Of a stretch of 64,000 bases of DNA, positions 1-6,523 are shown one piece after another. The first letter of the stretch is position 1. Every line of letters begins with the position of its first letter. The notes under the pieces were generated by a model. That model was not told the origin of the DNA. It searched no databases and saw only the letters and a list, made by a program, of their open reading frames with translations. The stretch covers positions 1 to 64,000 of the forward strand of contig JAFWLS010000018.1 in the NCBI GenBank assembly GCA_017514045.1, written 5' to 3'. This DNA comes from Candidatus Saccharimonadota bacterium (GTDB lineage: Bacteria; Patescibacteriota; Saccharimonadia; Saccharimonadales; Saccharimonadaceae). The translations under genes were made by a program, and so were the position numbers.

Positions 1-288
1 CAGTTCGGTTTATATCCGGCATGATCGTTAGGAATCTTGAGGAGATCTGCCCCTAGTACGAGAGGACCAGGGTGGACGAATCTCTAGTGTATCGGTTGTA
101 GCCACCTGCTGCATTGCCGAGTAGCTATGTTCGGAAGGGATAAGCGCTGAAAGCATATTAAGCGCGAAGCCCACTCCAAGATAAGGATTCCCCATGAGAC
201 CCCAGAAAGAAGATCTGGTTGATAGGCGCAAGATGGAAGCACGGCAACGTGTGGAGTCGAAGCGTACTAATCGGTCCATCGCCTTTTT
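1..288 (+). rRNA. rrl: 23S rRNA, 3' end (partial)
   Basis: The window opens inside the 3' domain of 23S rRNA. The sarcin-ricin loop is visible around 54-66 (core AGTACGAGAGGACC), followed by the domain VI helices. The last conserved element is GTACTAAT at about 264-271. The mature 3' end is estimated near 288 by comparison with the known length after that element, so it is good to a few bases. The open frame on the opposite strand here is a shadow of the rRNA. Confidence 0.95.
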
Positions 289-360
289 ATGTCCTGCACT
301 TAGTCTAGCAATCGGCGCTCGATACGCCGAAGTCAATTAAAATCTGCATCTAATAGATGT

Positions 361-393
361 CAAGGCAAACGACGTAAAGCGTCGCTTGCCTTG
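361..393 (+). other. Processing-type hairpin overlapping the 5S 5' end
   Basis: A 13-bp inverted repeat with one mismatch pairs 361-373 with 381-393 around a 7-nt loop. Its 3' arm contains the first bases of 5S rRNA, so it competes with 5S helix I. It may be a precursor processing stem or a folding switch during 5S maturation. Confidence 0.6.
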
Positions 394-498
394 GCGTCCA
401 TACCGCCAGGGAAATACCTGTTCTCATTCCGAACACAGAAGTCAAGCCTGGTAGGGGCGATTATACTGCGATAGCGGGAAACTAGCAAGATGCCAATT
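388..498 (+). rRNA. rrf: 5S rRNA
   Basis: The conserved 5S core ATTCCGAACACAGAAGTCAAG lies at about 425-444. Helix I pairs TTGGCGTC (391-398) with GATGCCAA (489-496). The length of about 110 nt is normal. It lies about 100 nt after 23S rRNA in the usual order, with no tRNA between, and a terminator follows at once. The exact ends are estimated from the helix. Confidence 0.93.
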
Positions 499-504
499 TA
501 TGGG

Positions 505-533
505 AAAGCTCTCCTTCACGGAGAGCTTTTTCT
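505..533 (+). terminator. Rho-independent terminator of the rRNA operon
   Basis: AAAGCTCTCC pairs with GGAGAGCTTT around a small loop and a T-rich run follows. The -35 of the next gene begins at the last bases of this element. Confidence 0.85.
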
Positions 534-561
534 TGACTTTTTATACTACTTATGCTATAAT
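533..561 (+). promoter_or_regulatory. Promoter of the 615 gene
   Basis: TTGACT (533-538), 17-bp spacer, TATAAT (556-561) with an upstream TATGC extended -10. Expected leader about 46 nt. Confidence 0.8.
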
Positions 562-614
562 AAACAAAGTATATATACAAAGTGTATGTTGCACATTAAG
601 AAAGGGGAAGCACT

Positions 615-875
615 ATGTTCGAGAAGCATCGTAGAATACGCATCTGCCGCGCAATCAATACCTATTCCTTGGTCCCTGGAGCAATCTTAAGTTGGGTCGC
701 CAAGCCTCTTACGCCACTACACTGCGTCATTATAGCCATCGTATTCCTCGCTTCACTGAATCTCTGCGTCATCGACAAATCGAAAAAATGGAGCATTCTC
801 TACTTGATAATAGCAATTCTCGCTCTCGCCTCATTGCTCGTAGAGCTTATCCTCACCAATCTGCCGCCCCGCTAA
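615..875 (+). CDS. Small two-helix membrane protein, unknown function
   Basis: An 86-residue protein I do not recognise. A basic N-terminus (about residues 1-14) is followed by a hydrophobic stretch at about 17-55, and a second hydrophobic helix lies at about 60-80, so it is probably a two-pass inner-membrane protein. The ATG follows an AAAGGGG Shine-Dalgarno site with 7-nt spacing. It is a stand-alone unit with its own promoter and terminator. The stop codon lies inside the terminator stem, an unusually tight fit. An overlapping frame at 692-895 lacks a ribosome site and is rejected. Confidence 0.7.
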   Translation: MFEKHRRIRICRAINTYSLVPGAILSWVAKPLTPLHCVIIAIVFLASLNLCVIDKSKKWSILYLIIAILALASLLVELILTNLPPR

Positions 876-890
876 AAAGCGGGGCATTTT
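866..890 (+). terminator. Terminator of the 615 gene
   Basis: GCCCCGCT and AGCGGGGC form a perfect 8-bp stem with an AAAA loop and a T-rich tail. It overlaps the stop codon. Confidence 0.85.
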
Positions 891-891
891 A

Positions 892-920
892 TTGACAATA
901 CATAAGAATTATTGTATAAT
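892..920 (+). promoter_or_regulatory. Promoter of the 976 gene
   Basis: Consensus TTGACA (892-897), 17-bp spacer, TATAAT (915-920). The -35 starts directly after the upstream terminator. Confidence 0.85.
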
Positions 921-975
921 GATAAATAATCATTATCTAGCCATAATATGGTAGCACTTTGAAAGGAGTATTGTC

Positions 976-1449
976 GTGAAAAGAGGGAATATTTATTTCG
1001 AACTGCCCGGTAAATTCGGATTCTACGGAAGTTTCGGATCCCCCCTTTATCGTGGAGGTTGGGCCGTCACAGATGATATGCTAAGTTTGTGTGGAGCCAG
1101 ATTAGGATTTCTCACTCAACCACTGAATTATGTGGACAGCAACGGTCAGATTCCGACAATGTCTGCAGTCGAGTCAAAATGCGATCTTGTCGACGCAATT
1201 CTGAAGCAGTTGGCTAGCATCGAAACCGGCACGGTCACTCATATTCAGGTACCACCAAACCTCGCAGTAGCCCTCTGCTTGTCTGGACTTATAACTGAGT
1301 CAAACGTCAAAAACGCACAAGAATCCGAGGATTGTATCGAAATACCCGAAGTCAAAATCCAAGGCAGAGTATACACAATCTACATAGTGGACGGAGAATT
1401 CAAACACAAGCTCATCGGTCCTGCCGGAATAATCAATATTGCCGCGTAA
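976..1449 (+). CDS. Orphan protein, 157 aa, GTG start
   Basis: No family recognised. The GTG start is chosen because AAAGGAG (962-968) lies 7 nt upstream and no ATG is better placed. The protein looks soluble: a Gly/aromatic-rich N-terminus (about residues 8-30), a mixed middle part with a helix ending near residue 85, and a strand-rich C-terminal half. There is no signal peptide or membrane helix. It is a single-gene unit with its own promoter and a 9-bp-stem terminator. Confidence 0.65.
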   Translation: MKRGNIYFELPGKFGFYGSFGSPLYRGGWAVTDDMLSLCGARLGFLTQPLNYVDSNGQIPTMSAVESKCDLVDAILKQLASIETGTVTHIQVPPNLAVALCLSGLITESNVKNAQESEDCIEIPEVKIQGRVYTIYIVDGEFKHKLIGPAGIINIAA

Positions 1450-1455
1450 CTCCTA

Positions 1456-1485
1456 CCCCAGCGTAAACACAACGCTGGGGTTTTC
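1456..1485 (+). terminator. Terminator of the 976 gene
   Basis: CCCCAGCGT and ACGCTGGGG form a 9-bp stem followed by TTTT. Confidence 0.85.
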
Positions 1486-1497
1486 TATCTACCGATA

Positions 1498-1526
1498 TTG
1501 ACGATGCATAGTTCTTATTGTATAAT
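1498..1526 (+). promoter_or_regulatory. Promoter of the 1571 gene
   Basis: TTGACG (1498-1503), 17-bp spacer, TATAAT (1521-1526). The leader after the -10 is nearly the same as that of the 2141 gene. Confidence 0.8.
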
Positions 1527-1570
1527 ATATGAATAGCTTTTGACTATGTACTTTAAAAGGAGTGACCTAT

Positions 1571-2029
1571 ATGACATTTCAGTCCCTGTCTGAAATACGC
1601 GAATTTAAAAGCACAGGATATGAACGTACGGAAGCCGACATCTTGAGATTTAAAAACGGCAACAAAGAGCTTCAGGGCCAGCCAACATCAATAAACGGCT
1701 CCCTCGCCAAAGCCGAAGACAGACTCAACAGCATAATAAAGAACAGCAAGTGTGCCATCCTTATTCGTAAAGACGCTCAGTCCAAGATATACTATTTACT
1801 CGATCTAGACGTAATAGCGACAGTCCCGGTTGATAAGAGTAATGTCGCACCCTACAGAAATGCCCTTGACCTAACAAATGTTTCCTCCTTCGAAACCCTC
1901 ACAAATCGCCAGATAGCAAAAGAAATCAGTGTGATCTTCGATATCATCGATCTATGGCATAGACCAAAAGCCTGGAAGGAAGTCAGAAGTAAAATTGGAA
2001 GTCATTATAAGAGCCAAAGAGATGGTTAA
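1571..2029 (+). CDS. Orphan protein, paralogue of the 2141 gene (copy A)
   Basis: A 152-residue protein of unknown function. The ATG at 1571 is preferred over the in-frame GTG at 1562, because AAAAGGAG (1555-1562) lies 8 nt upstream of the ATG and overlaps the GTG. The C-terminal half shares a module with the next gene: an ILI strand, IYYLLDLD, then DLTNV, and a late Trp-containing helix (P-x-x-W). The N-terminal part is unlike its neighbour. No membrane helix or signal peptide. The shared promoter-leader sequence points to tandem duplication followed by divergence. Confidence 0.7.
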   Translation: MTFQSLSEIREFKSTGYERTEADILRFKNGNKELQGQPTSINGSLAKAEDRLNSIIKNSKCAILIRKDAQSKIYYLLDLDVIATVPVDKSNVAPYRNALDLTNVSSFETLTNRQIAKEISVIFDIIDLWHRPKAWKEVRSKIGSHYKSQRDG

Positions 2030-2044
2030 CTCCCTTCATTTTAT

Positions 2045-2066
2045 AGCCCCCACGCGGGGCTTTTTC
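2045..2066 (+). terminator. Terminator of the 1571 gene
   Basis: AGCCCC and GGGGCT stem, 5-nt loop, TTTTT tail. Confidence 0.8.
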
Positions 2067-2095
2067 TTGCATCACCATAATATTTATGTTATAAT
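2067..2095 (+). promoter_or_regulatory. Promoter of the 2141 gene
   Basis: TTGCAT (2067-2072), 17-bp spacer, TATAAT (2090-2095), extended -10 TTATGT. The -35 starts one base after the upstream T-tract. Confidence 0.8.
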
Positions 2096-2140
2096 ATAAG
2101 AATAGCTTTCCGCTAAGTATCTTAAAAGGAGTGATTTTGA

Positions 2141-2644
2141 ATGAGTAGCGTCCCCAGGGTAGAGGGCATGAAAGCCAAAAGATACAAAGGTAAGGTAGAG
2201 TCGCGTAGGGCCATTAAGGAAAAGATCGCTGATCTTCAAAAACAGCTTAAAGACGCCGAATCCGAGTTAGCGCAAGCCGAATCCGACATTAAAACCATGG
2301 AAAATAATGGCAAATTCCCGATTCTTATCTACATGTCCACCGAAAATGTTAAAGCAGGGGGCCTCTGTAGCTTAACAACCAGTCGCACGCATTACATTTA
2401 TTATCTGCTCGACCTTGACACAACCATAGAATACGCATGGAAAGGCGACCACAGCGACAAACATCGCAAGAAGGGAACCTGTGATTTAACCAACGTAATA
2501 GCTTCCAACCCCTATACTAGAGTTGAAGCCATAGCCGAAATCAAGAAAGCCGCTGCTGATTTAATAAACCAGCACGCCCCCAGAACCTGGCCGCAGCTCA
2601 AAAAACTGCTCGAAGAACACTTTTCTAAAACATCAACCAACTAA
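2141..2644 (+). CDS. Coiled-coil orphan protein, paralogue of the 1571 gene (copy B)
   Basis: A 167-residue protein. Residues about 22-58 form a Lys/Glu/Ala-rich predicted coiled coil that copy A lacks. The C-terminal domain repeats the module of copy A (ILI strand, IYYLLDLD, DLTNV, then a helix with R-T-W). The start is supported by AAAAGGAG at 2124-2131. The two copies share the promoter, the GAATAGCTTT leader element and the ribosome site, so the duplication covered the whole transcription unit. Function unknown; the shared domain suggests one binding fold joined to different N-termini. Confidence 0.72.
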   Translation: MSSVPRVEGMKAKRYKGKVESRRAIKEKIADLQKQLKDAESELAQAESDIKTMENNGKFPILIYMSTENVKAGGLCSLTTSRTHYIYYLLDLDTTIEYAWKGDHSDKHRKKGTCDLTNVIASNPYTRVEAIAEIKKAAADLINQHAPRTWPQLKKLLEEHFSKTSTN

Positions 2645-2666
2645 GTCATTCCTTTTTTACATTCTC

Positions 2667-2694
2667 ACCCCGTTCAACAAGGACGGGGTCTTTT
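2667..2694 (+). terminator. Terminator of the 2141 gene
   Basis: ACCCCGT and ACGGGGT stem with a 9-nt loop and TTTT. Confidence 0.8.
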
Positions 2695-2695
2695 C

Positions 2696-2724
2696 TTGTA
2701 TTAATCACGAAAATATGTTATAAT
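2696..2724 (+). promoter_or_regulatory. Promoter of the 2793 gene
   Basis: TTGTAT (2696-2701), 17-bp spacer, TATAAT (2719-2724) with extended TATGT. The leader is about 60 nt. Confidence 0.8.
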
Positions 2725-2792
2725 AGCAAAAGATTGCCTCACTCGCACCTTTACGCATTACTCTCAAAAAACAACAAAAAGGAGCTTGTTCT

Positions 2793-3206
2793 ATGAAAAA
2801 AGCAAAAGAACCCGCCCTCTTCGGCGACACTGTCGACGATCCCATTAAAATAGTCATCACTTCGCCTCATGAAATATGGGAAAGTCTCTCGTATGCTATC
2901 AAGTACAATCGCTTCTCCCTCTTTCTCACTCGTAGCGTGAGATATATAATTAATCGAGCCCGCTTCGGCCATCTTCTCAAAATCTATGAAGATCTTCCCG
3001 AATTGAAAGACATCTTCGATCGGAACCACGACAACGCGAAACTGTTTTTCGAAGAGAGTGTTCAATGGTGCGAATCAGAATGTAGTCTAGAGTATATTGA
3101 CAAAGGGTATATCAGTTTTTACCACAAGCACCCTTCCGCTAGCGCCAAAAAGCTCTATACATTGTTGCTATACCTAATTCTTAGGGATTTACCCCTTTTC
3201 GTATAG
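2793..3206 (+). CDS. Orphan protein, 137 aa
   Basis: No family recognised. The ATG follows AAAAAGGAG. The protein is rich in aromatic and basic residues (central segment about 40-62) with a Cys pair near residues 91 and 95. The last 18 residues are strongly hydrophobic (LLLYLI type), so it may carry a C-terminal membrane tail. Stand-alone unit with its own promoter and terminator. The opposite-strand frame at 2751-3065 has no ribosome site and is rejected. Confidence 0.65.
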   Translation: MKKAKEPALFGDTVDDPIKIVITSPHEIWESLSYAIKYNRFSLFLTRSVRYIINRARFGHLLKIYEDLPELKDIFDRNHDNAKLFFEESVQWCESECSLEYIDKGYISFYHKHPSASAKKLYTLLLYLILRDLPLFV

Positions 3207-3229
3207 CACTTCTAGCCCGCCAAGCCATC

Positions 3230-3253
3230 GCCCCGCTTTCGCGGGGCTTTTTC
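3230..3253 (+). terminator. Terminator of the 2793 gene
   Basis: GCCCCGC-TTTC-GCGGGGC followed by TTTTTCTT. Almost identical to the next terminator at 3697. Confidence 0.9.
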
Positions 3254-3282
3254 TTGCCAAAATATTAAAAATATGTTATACT
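3254..3282 (+). promoter_or_regulatory. Promoter of the 3348 gene
   Basis: TTGCCA (3254-3259), 17-bp spacer, TATACT (3277-3282), extended TATGT. Confidence 0.78.
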
Positions 3283-3347
3283 AGAACAATAGATTCGTCT
3301 ATGCACATTTATTTCCTAGCAGAAAGTGCTATAAAAGGAGGTAAAAT

Positions 3348-3692
3348 ATGGCTAGCACTGAGTGGTATGCCGTCATCCTTGTAACTACCACCGAAAATCC
3401 TTCGGAGCCACCAGAAAACCGTTATCTAACACATACCAAGACCCTTGCCATTCACAGTGACGAAATGATTGCCAAAGAGTATGCCTGTCAATTAAGCGAA
3501 GACTACGGTTTTCCTTACTGGGCAGCCAGTATCAAGGACCTTATTGACGACCCTCATGATTATGCCGGTCGCATGGTCCTCGCTACTGACATGTTTAACC
3601 TCGATCCAACGGTAGTCGAAAATTACGCAAAACAACACCGCATTCTCGGCAAACCCAATTTTAAGCTCAAAATACCGAAATCGATGCCGTAA
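3348..3692 (+). CDS. Orphan protein, 114 aa
   Basis: No family recognised. The ATG follows a full AAAAGGAGGT site (3333-3342) with short spacing. A strand-rich N-terminus (WYAVILVTTTE) is followed by a helical middle section containing EYACQLSEDYG; acidic overall, no membrane segment. It is one of the strongest translation-initiation sites in the array, suggesting high expression when transcribed. Single-gene unit. Confidence 0.65.
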   Translation: MASTEWYAVILVTTTENPSEPPENRYLTHTKTLAIHSDEMIAKEYACQLSEDYGFPYWAASIKDLIDDPHDYAGRMVLATDMFNLDPTVVENYAKQHRILGKPNFKLKIPKSMP

Positions 3693-3696
3693 CCTA

Positions 3697-3719
3697 CCCC
3701 GCTTTCGCGGGGCTTTTTC
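3697..3719 (+). terminator. Terminator of the 3348 gene
   Basis: CCCCGC-TTTC-GCGGGG stem and TTTTT tail; near copy of the 3230 terminator including the following CTTG. Confidence 0.9.
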
Positions 3720-3748
3720 TTGTCAAAATTAGTGAATAATTATATAAT
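3720..3748 (+). promoter_or_regulatory. Promoter of the 3777 gene
   Basis: TTGTCA (3720-3725), 17-bp spacer, TATAAT (3743-3748). Leader only about 22 nt. Confidence 0.78.
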
Positions 3749-3776
3749 ATAAATATCATAATCGGGGAGGGATCAT

Positions 3777-4178
3777 ATGCGCACATTAGAAGAAATCAAA
3801 TCCGAACTTGACCTCATTGATGATAGTCTACAAAGTATTGCCTCAATCGTTAACAAGACTGGTCCTTATATATCATACGATATATCAACCTGGAACGCTA
3901 TTGTTCCGACGACAGCCGGACGAATCAACACTCTACAGCAAGATATTATAGATGCGGCTAACTCCGTCGCAGGCTACATAAAAAACGTAGCAGCAGAACT
4001 CTACATTGGAAGACGTTCTCAACCCAACGCTAAGCACGAATCTTCTCGTTCCACCGAAATTATCCAAGCTCTTTCTATTTATGCAGACGCTGTCGACGCA
4101 CAGGCAGACCGCCTTAACGACTATCAAACAAGGTTCATAGAACGCGCCAAAAGGCAAGGAGCAGAGACAATTGAATAA
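3777..4178 (+). CDS. Helical orphan protein, 133 aa
   Basis: Mostly alpha-helical by composition: heptad-like Leu/Ile at about residues 4-26 and 44-80, and another helix at about 90-120. No Cys, no membrane segment. GGGGAGGG precedes the ATG. The 3' end overlaps a short downstream frame by 8 nt, suggesting translational coupling. Unknown function; an adaptor-like helical bundle would fit but cannot be shown. Confidence 0.65.
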   Translation: MRTLEEIKSELDLIDDSLQSIASIVNKTGPYISYDISTWNAIVPTTAGRINTLQQDIIDAANSVAGYIKNVAAELYIGRRSQPNAKHESSRSTEIIQALSIYADAVDAQADRLNDYQTRFIERAKRQGAETIE

Positions 4179-4260
4179 AGAAATCCACGTTCTACGGGCC
4201 ATTGTCGACCAGATCGACGTCCACGTAGAAACCATTAATGTCTGCCTTAATCTCTGCTGA
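4171..4260 (+). CDS. Possible 29-aa coupled small protein, TTG start
   Basis: A TTG codon at 4171 sits 9 nt after AAGGAG (4156-4161), which lies inside the 3' end of the preceding gene. The frame runs 29 codons to TGA and overlaps that gene by 8 nt. The peptide is amphipathic (EIHVLRAIVDQID...) and resembles the first helix of the upstream protein (EEIKSELDLIDD). It is too short for statistical support, so it is a candidate only; the coupling geometry is the main evidence. Confidence 0.35.
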   Translation: MNKEIHVLRAIVDQIDVHVETINVCLNLC

Positions 4261-4292
4261 AGGCATATTTAACATCTTCGGATCGTTTTCTC

Positions 4293-4317
4293 GCCCCGCT
4301 CTCGCGGGGCTTCTTCT
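4293..4317 (+). terminator. Terminator of the 3777 unit
   Basis: GCCCCGC-TCTC-GCGGGGC stem with a TTCTTCTT tail. Confidence 0.85.
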
Positions 4318-4351
4318 TACTCAATTCACAAATTATTTTTAAATAAACCTA

Positions 4352-4380
4352 TTGACTTTATAATGCTTATGTGATATAAT
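4352..4380 (+). promoter_or_regulatory. Promoter of the unassigned 4387-4962 RNA unit
   Basis: TTGACT (4352-4357), 17-bp spacer, TATAAT (4375-4380), extended -10 TATGTGA. Confidence 0.8.
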
Positions 4381-4698
4381 CAAAGGATAGTCGCCAAAGC
4401 CCGCGAAACCGGCTGCGACTAAATACATTAACAGAAGGAGGGCCCGCCCCAGATGTCCGCTAAATGGATTGAAATATCTGGGTATGCTTAGACAATCTCG
4501 CCTCTCACACTCAAATATGATCGCGTGAGGGCCACTAGCCGCCACAGTAACTGCATGCGCGGCCAACACTGGCCAGAAGGTGAGGATCCTGTGAAAGAAT
4601 ACTATAGTGGATTCACTTAGCGTACCCCTCGGGACCTCTAGTATGGTAGTCAGAACTGGAAGCTCTCTGGGAGCTGACGCCGGTGGCATAGGCACAGA

Positions 4699-4739
4699 AC
4701 AGTAAACGCTGTTGATGTTGCCACGACAGCGTTTACTGT
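4699..4739 (+). repeat. Perfect 14-bp inverted repeat
   Basis: ACAGTAAACGCTGT (4699-4712) and ACAGCGTTTACTGT (4726-4739) with a 13-nt loop. No T-tract follows, so it is not a simple terminator. It is the strongest hairpin of the unassigned RNA unit. Confidence 0.8.
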
Positions 4740-4935
4740 CACCCCGGCATCGGCCGCATAACGACGAGAACTGGTTGTGCGGTCAAGCCTATAATGGCCG
4801 TCAAACCACAATCTGCACTACCGTAAAGGATCTGTACAGGAAGCCGATTAGGGGAGCGTTCAACGCCACCCCGTGCTTATCCAGAAGCTACGCTTCATCC
4901 TTGGCCACTCTACCGTAGGCCAGAAAGTACACCCC

Positions 4936-4962
4936 AGCCCCGTTCCCAGAACGGGGCTTTTC
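4936..4962 (+). terminator. Terminator of the 4387 RNA unit
   Basis: AGCCCCGTTC and GAACGGGGCT, 10-bp stem, TTTT tail. Confidence 0.85.
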
Positions 4963-4970
4963 CATACCCA

Positions 4971-4999
4971 TTGCAAAAATAAGCATTTTATGGTATAAT
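4971..4999 (+). promoter_or_regulatory. Promoter of the 5053 gene
   Basis: TTGCAA (4971-4976), 17-bp spacer, TATAAT (4994-4999), extended TATGG. Confidence 0.8.
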
Positions 5000-5052
5000 C
5001 AAAGAATATATACTCTATTTAAATCATATATCGAACATTAAGGAGGGGGAAC

Positions 5053-5730
5053 ATGTTACATAAACTGGATCCGTTTATTCGTTTCGCGAGCGACCTTTTC
5101 GGTGTCTCTTATAAAGAAGGCGAGAGAACGTTCCAAATCAAAGACAAGCATTTTATTATTGCGATCCTAGGCATCAGAGAAGAAAAACCCAGAAAAGAAT
5201 ACATCGACCAGTGTACGTTTAGCCATCTTTTCCCGCGTAACGGTGAGGCAATCATCTATAAACACGAAGCTACCAGTCTCGACAAATATTATCGCCTTAC
5301 TGATCATCTTGATGGTAAATGCCCGTTTTTAAAGGTCGCCGACAAGACTTATATGGACAGTCATCACGTCAATATCCCTAGAGGGATTGCAAAAACGCTT
5401 GAAAAGCTTTTAAAAAACGAAGGTTTCGTCTTTCTCTTCGGGCACGATTACGAGGACCGTAGAACAGTTCTTAAATACATTCAGGACGCATATAATGATC
5501 TCAAAGAAGAGCTTAAATCTGGTCCAGCCGCTACAGACTTCGGCATCTTGGCCGCAATGCGTGACTTCCTACCACAATTCGTCAACAATTCTTCTGATAT
5601 AGAGGAAAAGCGCGAGCTTAAAAGCATCATGGATAAATTGGCCATAATCGAAGAATACCAGAAAGCAATACAAGACCTTATCCGTGAAATGGGATTCCTA
5701 ATACCTTATATGGTGAAAGAAGAATCGTAA
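5053..5730 (+). CDS. Orphan protein, 225 aa
   Basis: No family recognised. The ATG follows AAGGAGGGGG. The first half (about 1-110) is mixed alpha/beta with many basic and aromatic residues; a hydrophobic strand FVFLFGHDYEDRR lies near residues 126-138; the C-terminal 90 residues look helical (KRELKSIMDKLAIIEEYQKAIQDLI). No signal peptide. It is the last unit before the ribosomal operon and has its own terminator, so it is not part of that operon. Confidence 0.68.
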   Translation: MLHKLDPFIRFASDLFGVSYKEGERTFQIKDKHFIIAILGIREEKPRKEYIDQCTFSHLFPRNGEAIIYKHEATSLDKYYRLTDHLDGKCPFLKVADKTYMDSHHVNIPRGIAKTLEKLLKNEGFVFLFGHDYEDRRTVLKYIQDAYNDLKEELKSGPAATDFGILAAMRDFLPQFVNNSSDIEEKRELKSIMDKLAIIEEYQKAIQDLIREMGFLIPYMVKEES

Positions 5731-5741
5731 CATTATCCTCC

Positions 5742-5770
5742 GCCCCGTCTTTCAAGACGGGGCTTTTTCT
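5742..5770 (+). terminator. Terminator of the 5053 gene
   Basis: GCCCCGTCT and AGACGGGGC stem followed by TTTTTCT. Confidence 0.88.
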
Positions 5771-5773
5771 CTC

Positions 5774-5802
5774 TTGCAATCTCTTGAAAAGTTTGCTATA
5801 AT
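5774..5802 (+). promoter_or_regulatory. Ribosomal-protein operon promoter
   Basis: TTGCAA (5774-5779), 17-bp spacer, TATAAT (5797-5802), extended TTTGC. The expected transcript has a leader of about 95 nt. Confidence 0.85.
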
Positions 5803-5821
5803 GATATACGTATTTCTATAC

Positions 5822-5870
5822 CTAGACGAAAAGGTAGGTCCTGTAATAGGGATACCGCCTAAAAGTCTAG
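5822..5870 (+). promoter_or_regulatory. Structured leader of the ribosomal operon
   Basis: CTAGAC (5822-5827) pairs with GTCTAG (5865-5870) around an inner stem GGTA/TACC and a further CCT/AGG tip. The position just upstream of the first gene fits an autogenous ribosomal-protein regulatory leader. This is inferred from position and folding only; it does not match a leader I recognise. Confidence 0.45.
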
Positions 5871-5904
5871 ATTTAATAATGTTAAATTTAAGGGAAAGGA
5901 AAGA

Positions 5905-6522
5905 ATGAAAGTCATTCTCGGCACCAAAATTGGTATGACCCAAATCATCGGTTCCGATGGCGTGGTAACACCTGTTACTATCATCGAAGCCGGCCCGGCG
6001 ACAGTGACTCAGATTAAAACCGTCGAAACAGATGGTTATAACGCTGTCCAGCTTGGGTTTGGTAAGGGTAAGAATCTGAGCAAGTCGGTTTCCGGCCACG
6101 TTAAGAAGGCTGGAGAAAACATCAACCCTAAAGTTCTTAAAGAGTTCCGCCGCGACGATATCGCCGACGTAAAACTCGGTGACACTATCACCGTCGAAGC
6201 GTTCGAACTCGGCGACAAAGTTGCCGTCACTGGCATCTCTAAGGGTAAAGGCTTTGCTGGTACAGTAAAGCGCTGGAACTTCCAGGAATCCCGTAATACC
6301 CACGGCTTCAAGGGGGACATTAGAAAGGTCGGTTCTATCGGCTCTATGTACCCACAAAAAGTCTTCAAGGGTAAACGCATGCCAGGTCGCATGGGTCATG
6401 ATCAAGTGACCGTTAAGAACCTCGTTGTCGCCTATATCGACAAAGAAAACAACCTTCTAGGCCTCAAGGGCGCAGTCCCTGGTCCAAAGAAGGGTAATCT
6501 CACCATCGAGGGAAAGGAATAA
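5905..6522 (+). CDS. rplC: Ribosomal protein uL3
   Basis: 205 residues, a normal bacterial length. Large-subunit assembly protein whose central extension reaches towards the peptidyl-transferase centre. Recognised by the MKVILGTKIGMTQI start, the GKGFAGTVKRWNF segment, and FKGKRMPGRMGHDQVT at about residues 154-169. The ATG is preceded by AAAGGAAAG. It is the first gene of the operon; the usual preceding rpsJ (S10) is absent because an unrelated unit with a terminator lies upstream. L4 follows after 1 nt. Confidence 0.97.
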   Translation: MKVILGTKIGMTQIIGSDGVVTPVTIIEAGPATVTQIKTVETDGYNAVQLGFGKGKNLSKSVSGHVKKAGENINPKVLKEFRRDDIADVKLGDTITVEAFELGDKVAVTGISKGKGFAGTVKRWNFQESRNTHGFKGDIRKVGSIGSMYPQKVFKGKRMPGRMGHDQVTVKNLVVAYIDKENNLLGLKGAVPGPKKGNLTIEGKE

Positions 6523-6523
6523 T

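Larger units (their letters stand above)
4387..4962 (+). ncRNA. Candidate structured RNA (or decayed gene), about 575 nt
   Basis: A strong promoter and a strong terminator bound a stretch with no convincing gene, unlike every neighbouring unit. Local stems are dense: TAGTCGC/GCGACTA at the 5' end; CCCAGAT (4449-4455)/ATCTGGG; nested GGCCA..GCCGC..GCGGC..TGGCC; AGCTC/GAGCT; a perfect 14-bp stem at 4699-4712/4726-4739; CCGCATAAC/GTTGTGCGG. AGAAGGAGGG at about 4432-4441 precedes only a 12-codon frame. I do not find RNase P, tmRNA or SRP signatures. The alternative is a pseudogene: short protein-like frames occur at about 4523-4619, 4643-4705 and 4712-4918. Confidence 0.4.

Noticed and set aside
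28-336. Minus-strand frame over 23S rRNA
   Set aside because: Shadow of the rRNA gene.
4759-4800. Translation HNDENW... resembling a tmRNA tag (ANDEN)
   Set aside because: No tRNA-like end with a T-loop and CCA, no resume-codon context and no alanine-rich tag end; likely coincidence.
4339-4918. Open frames 4339-4695 (-) and 4712-4918 (+)
   Set aside because: Neither has a ribosome site; both run through strong stems, and the minus frame runs through the plus-strand promoter.
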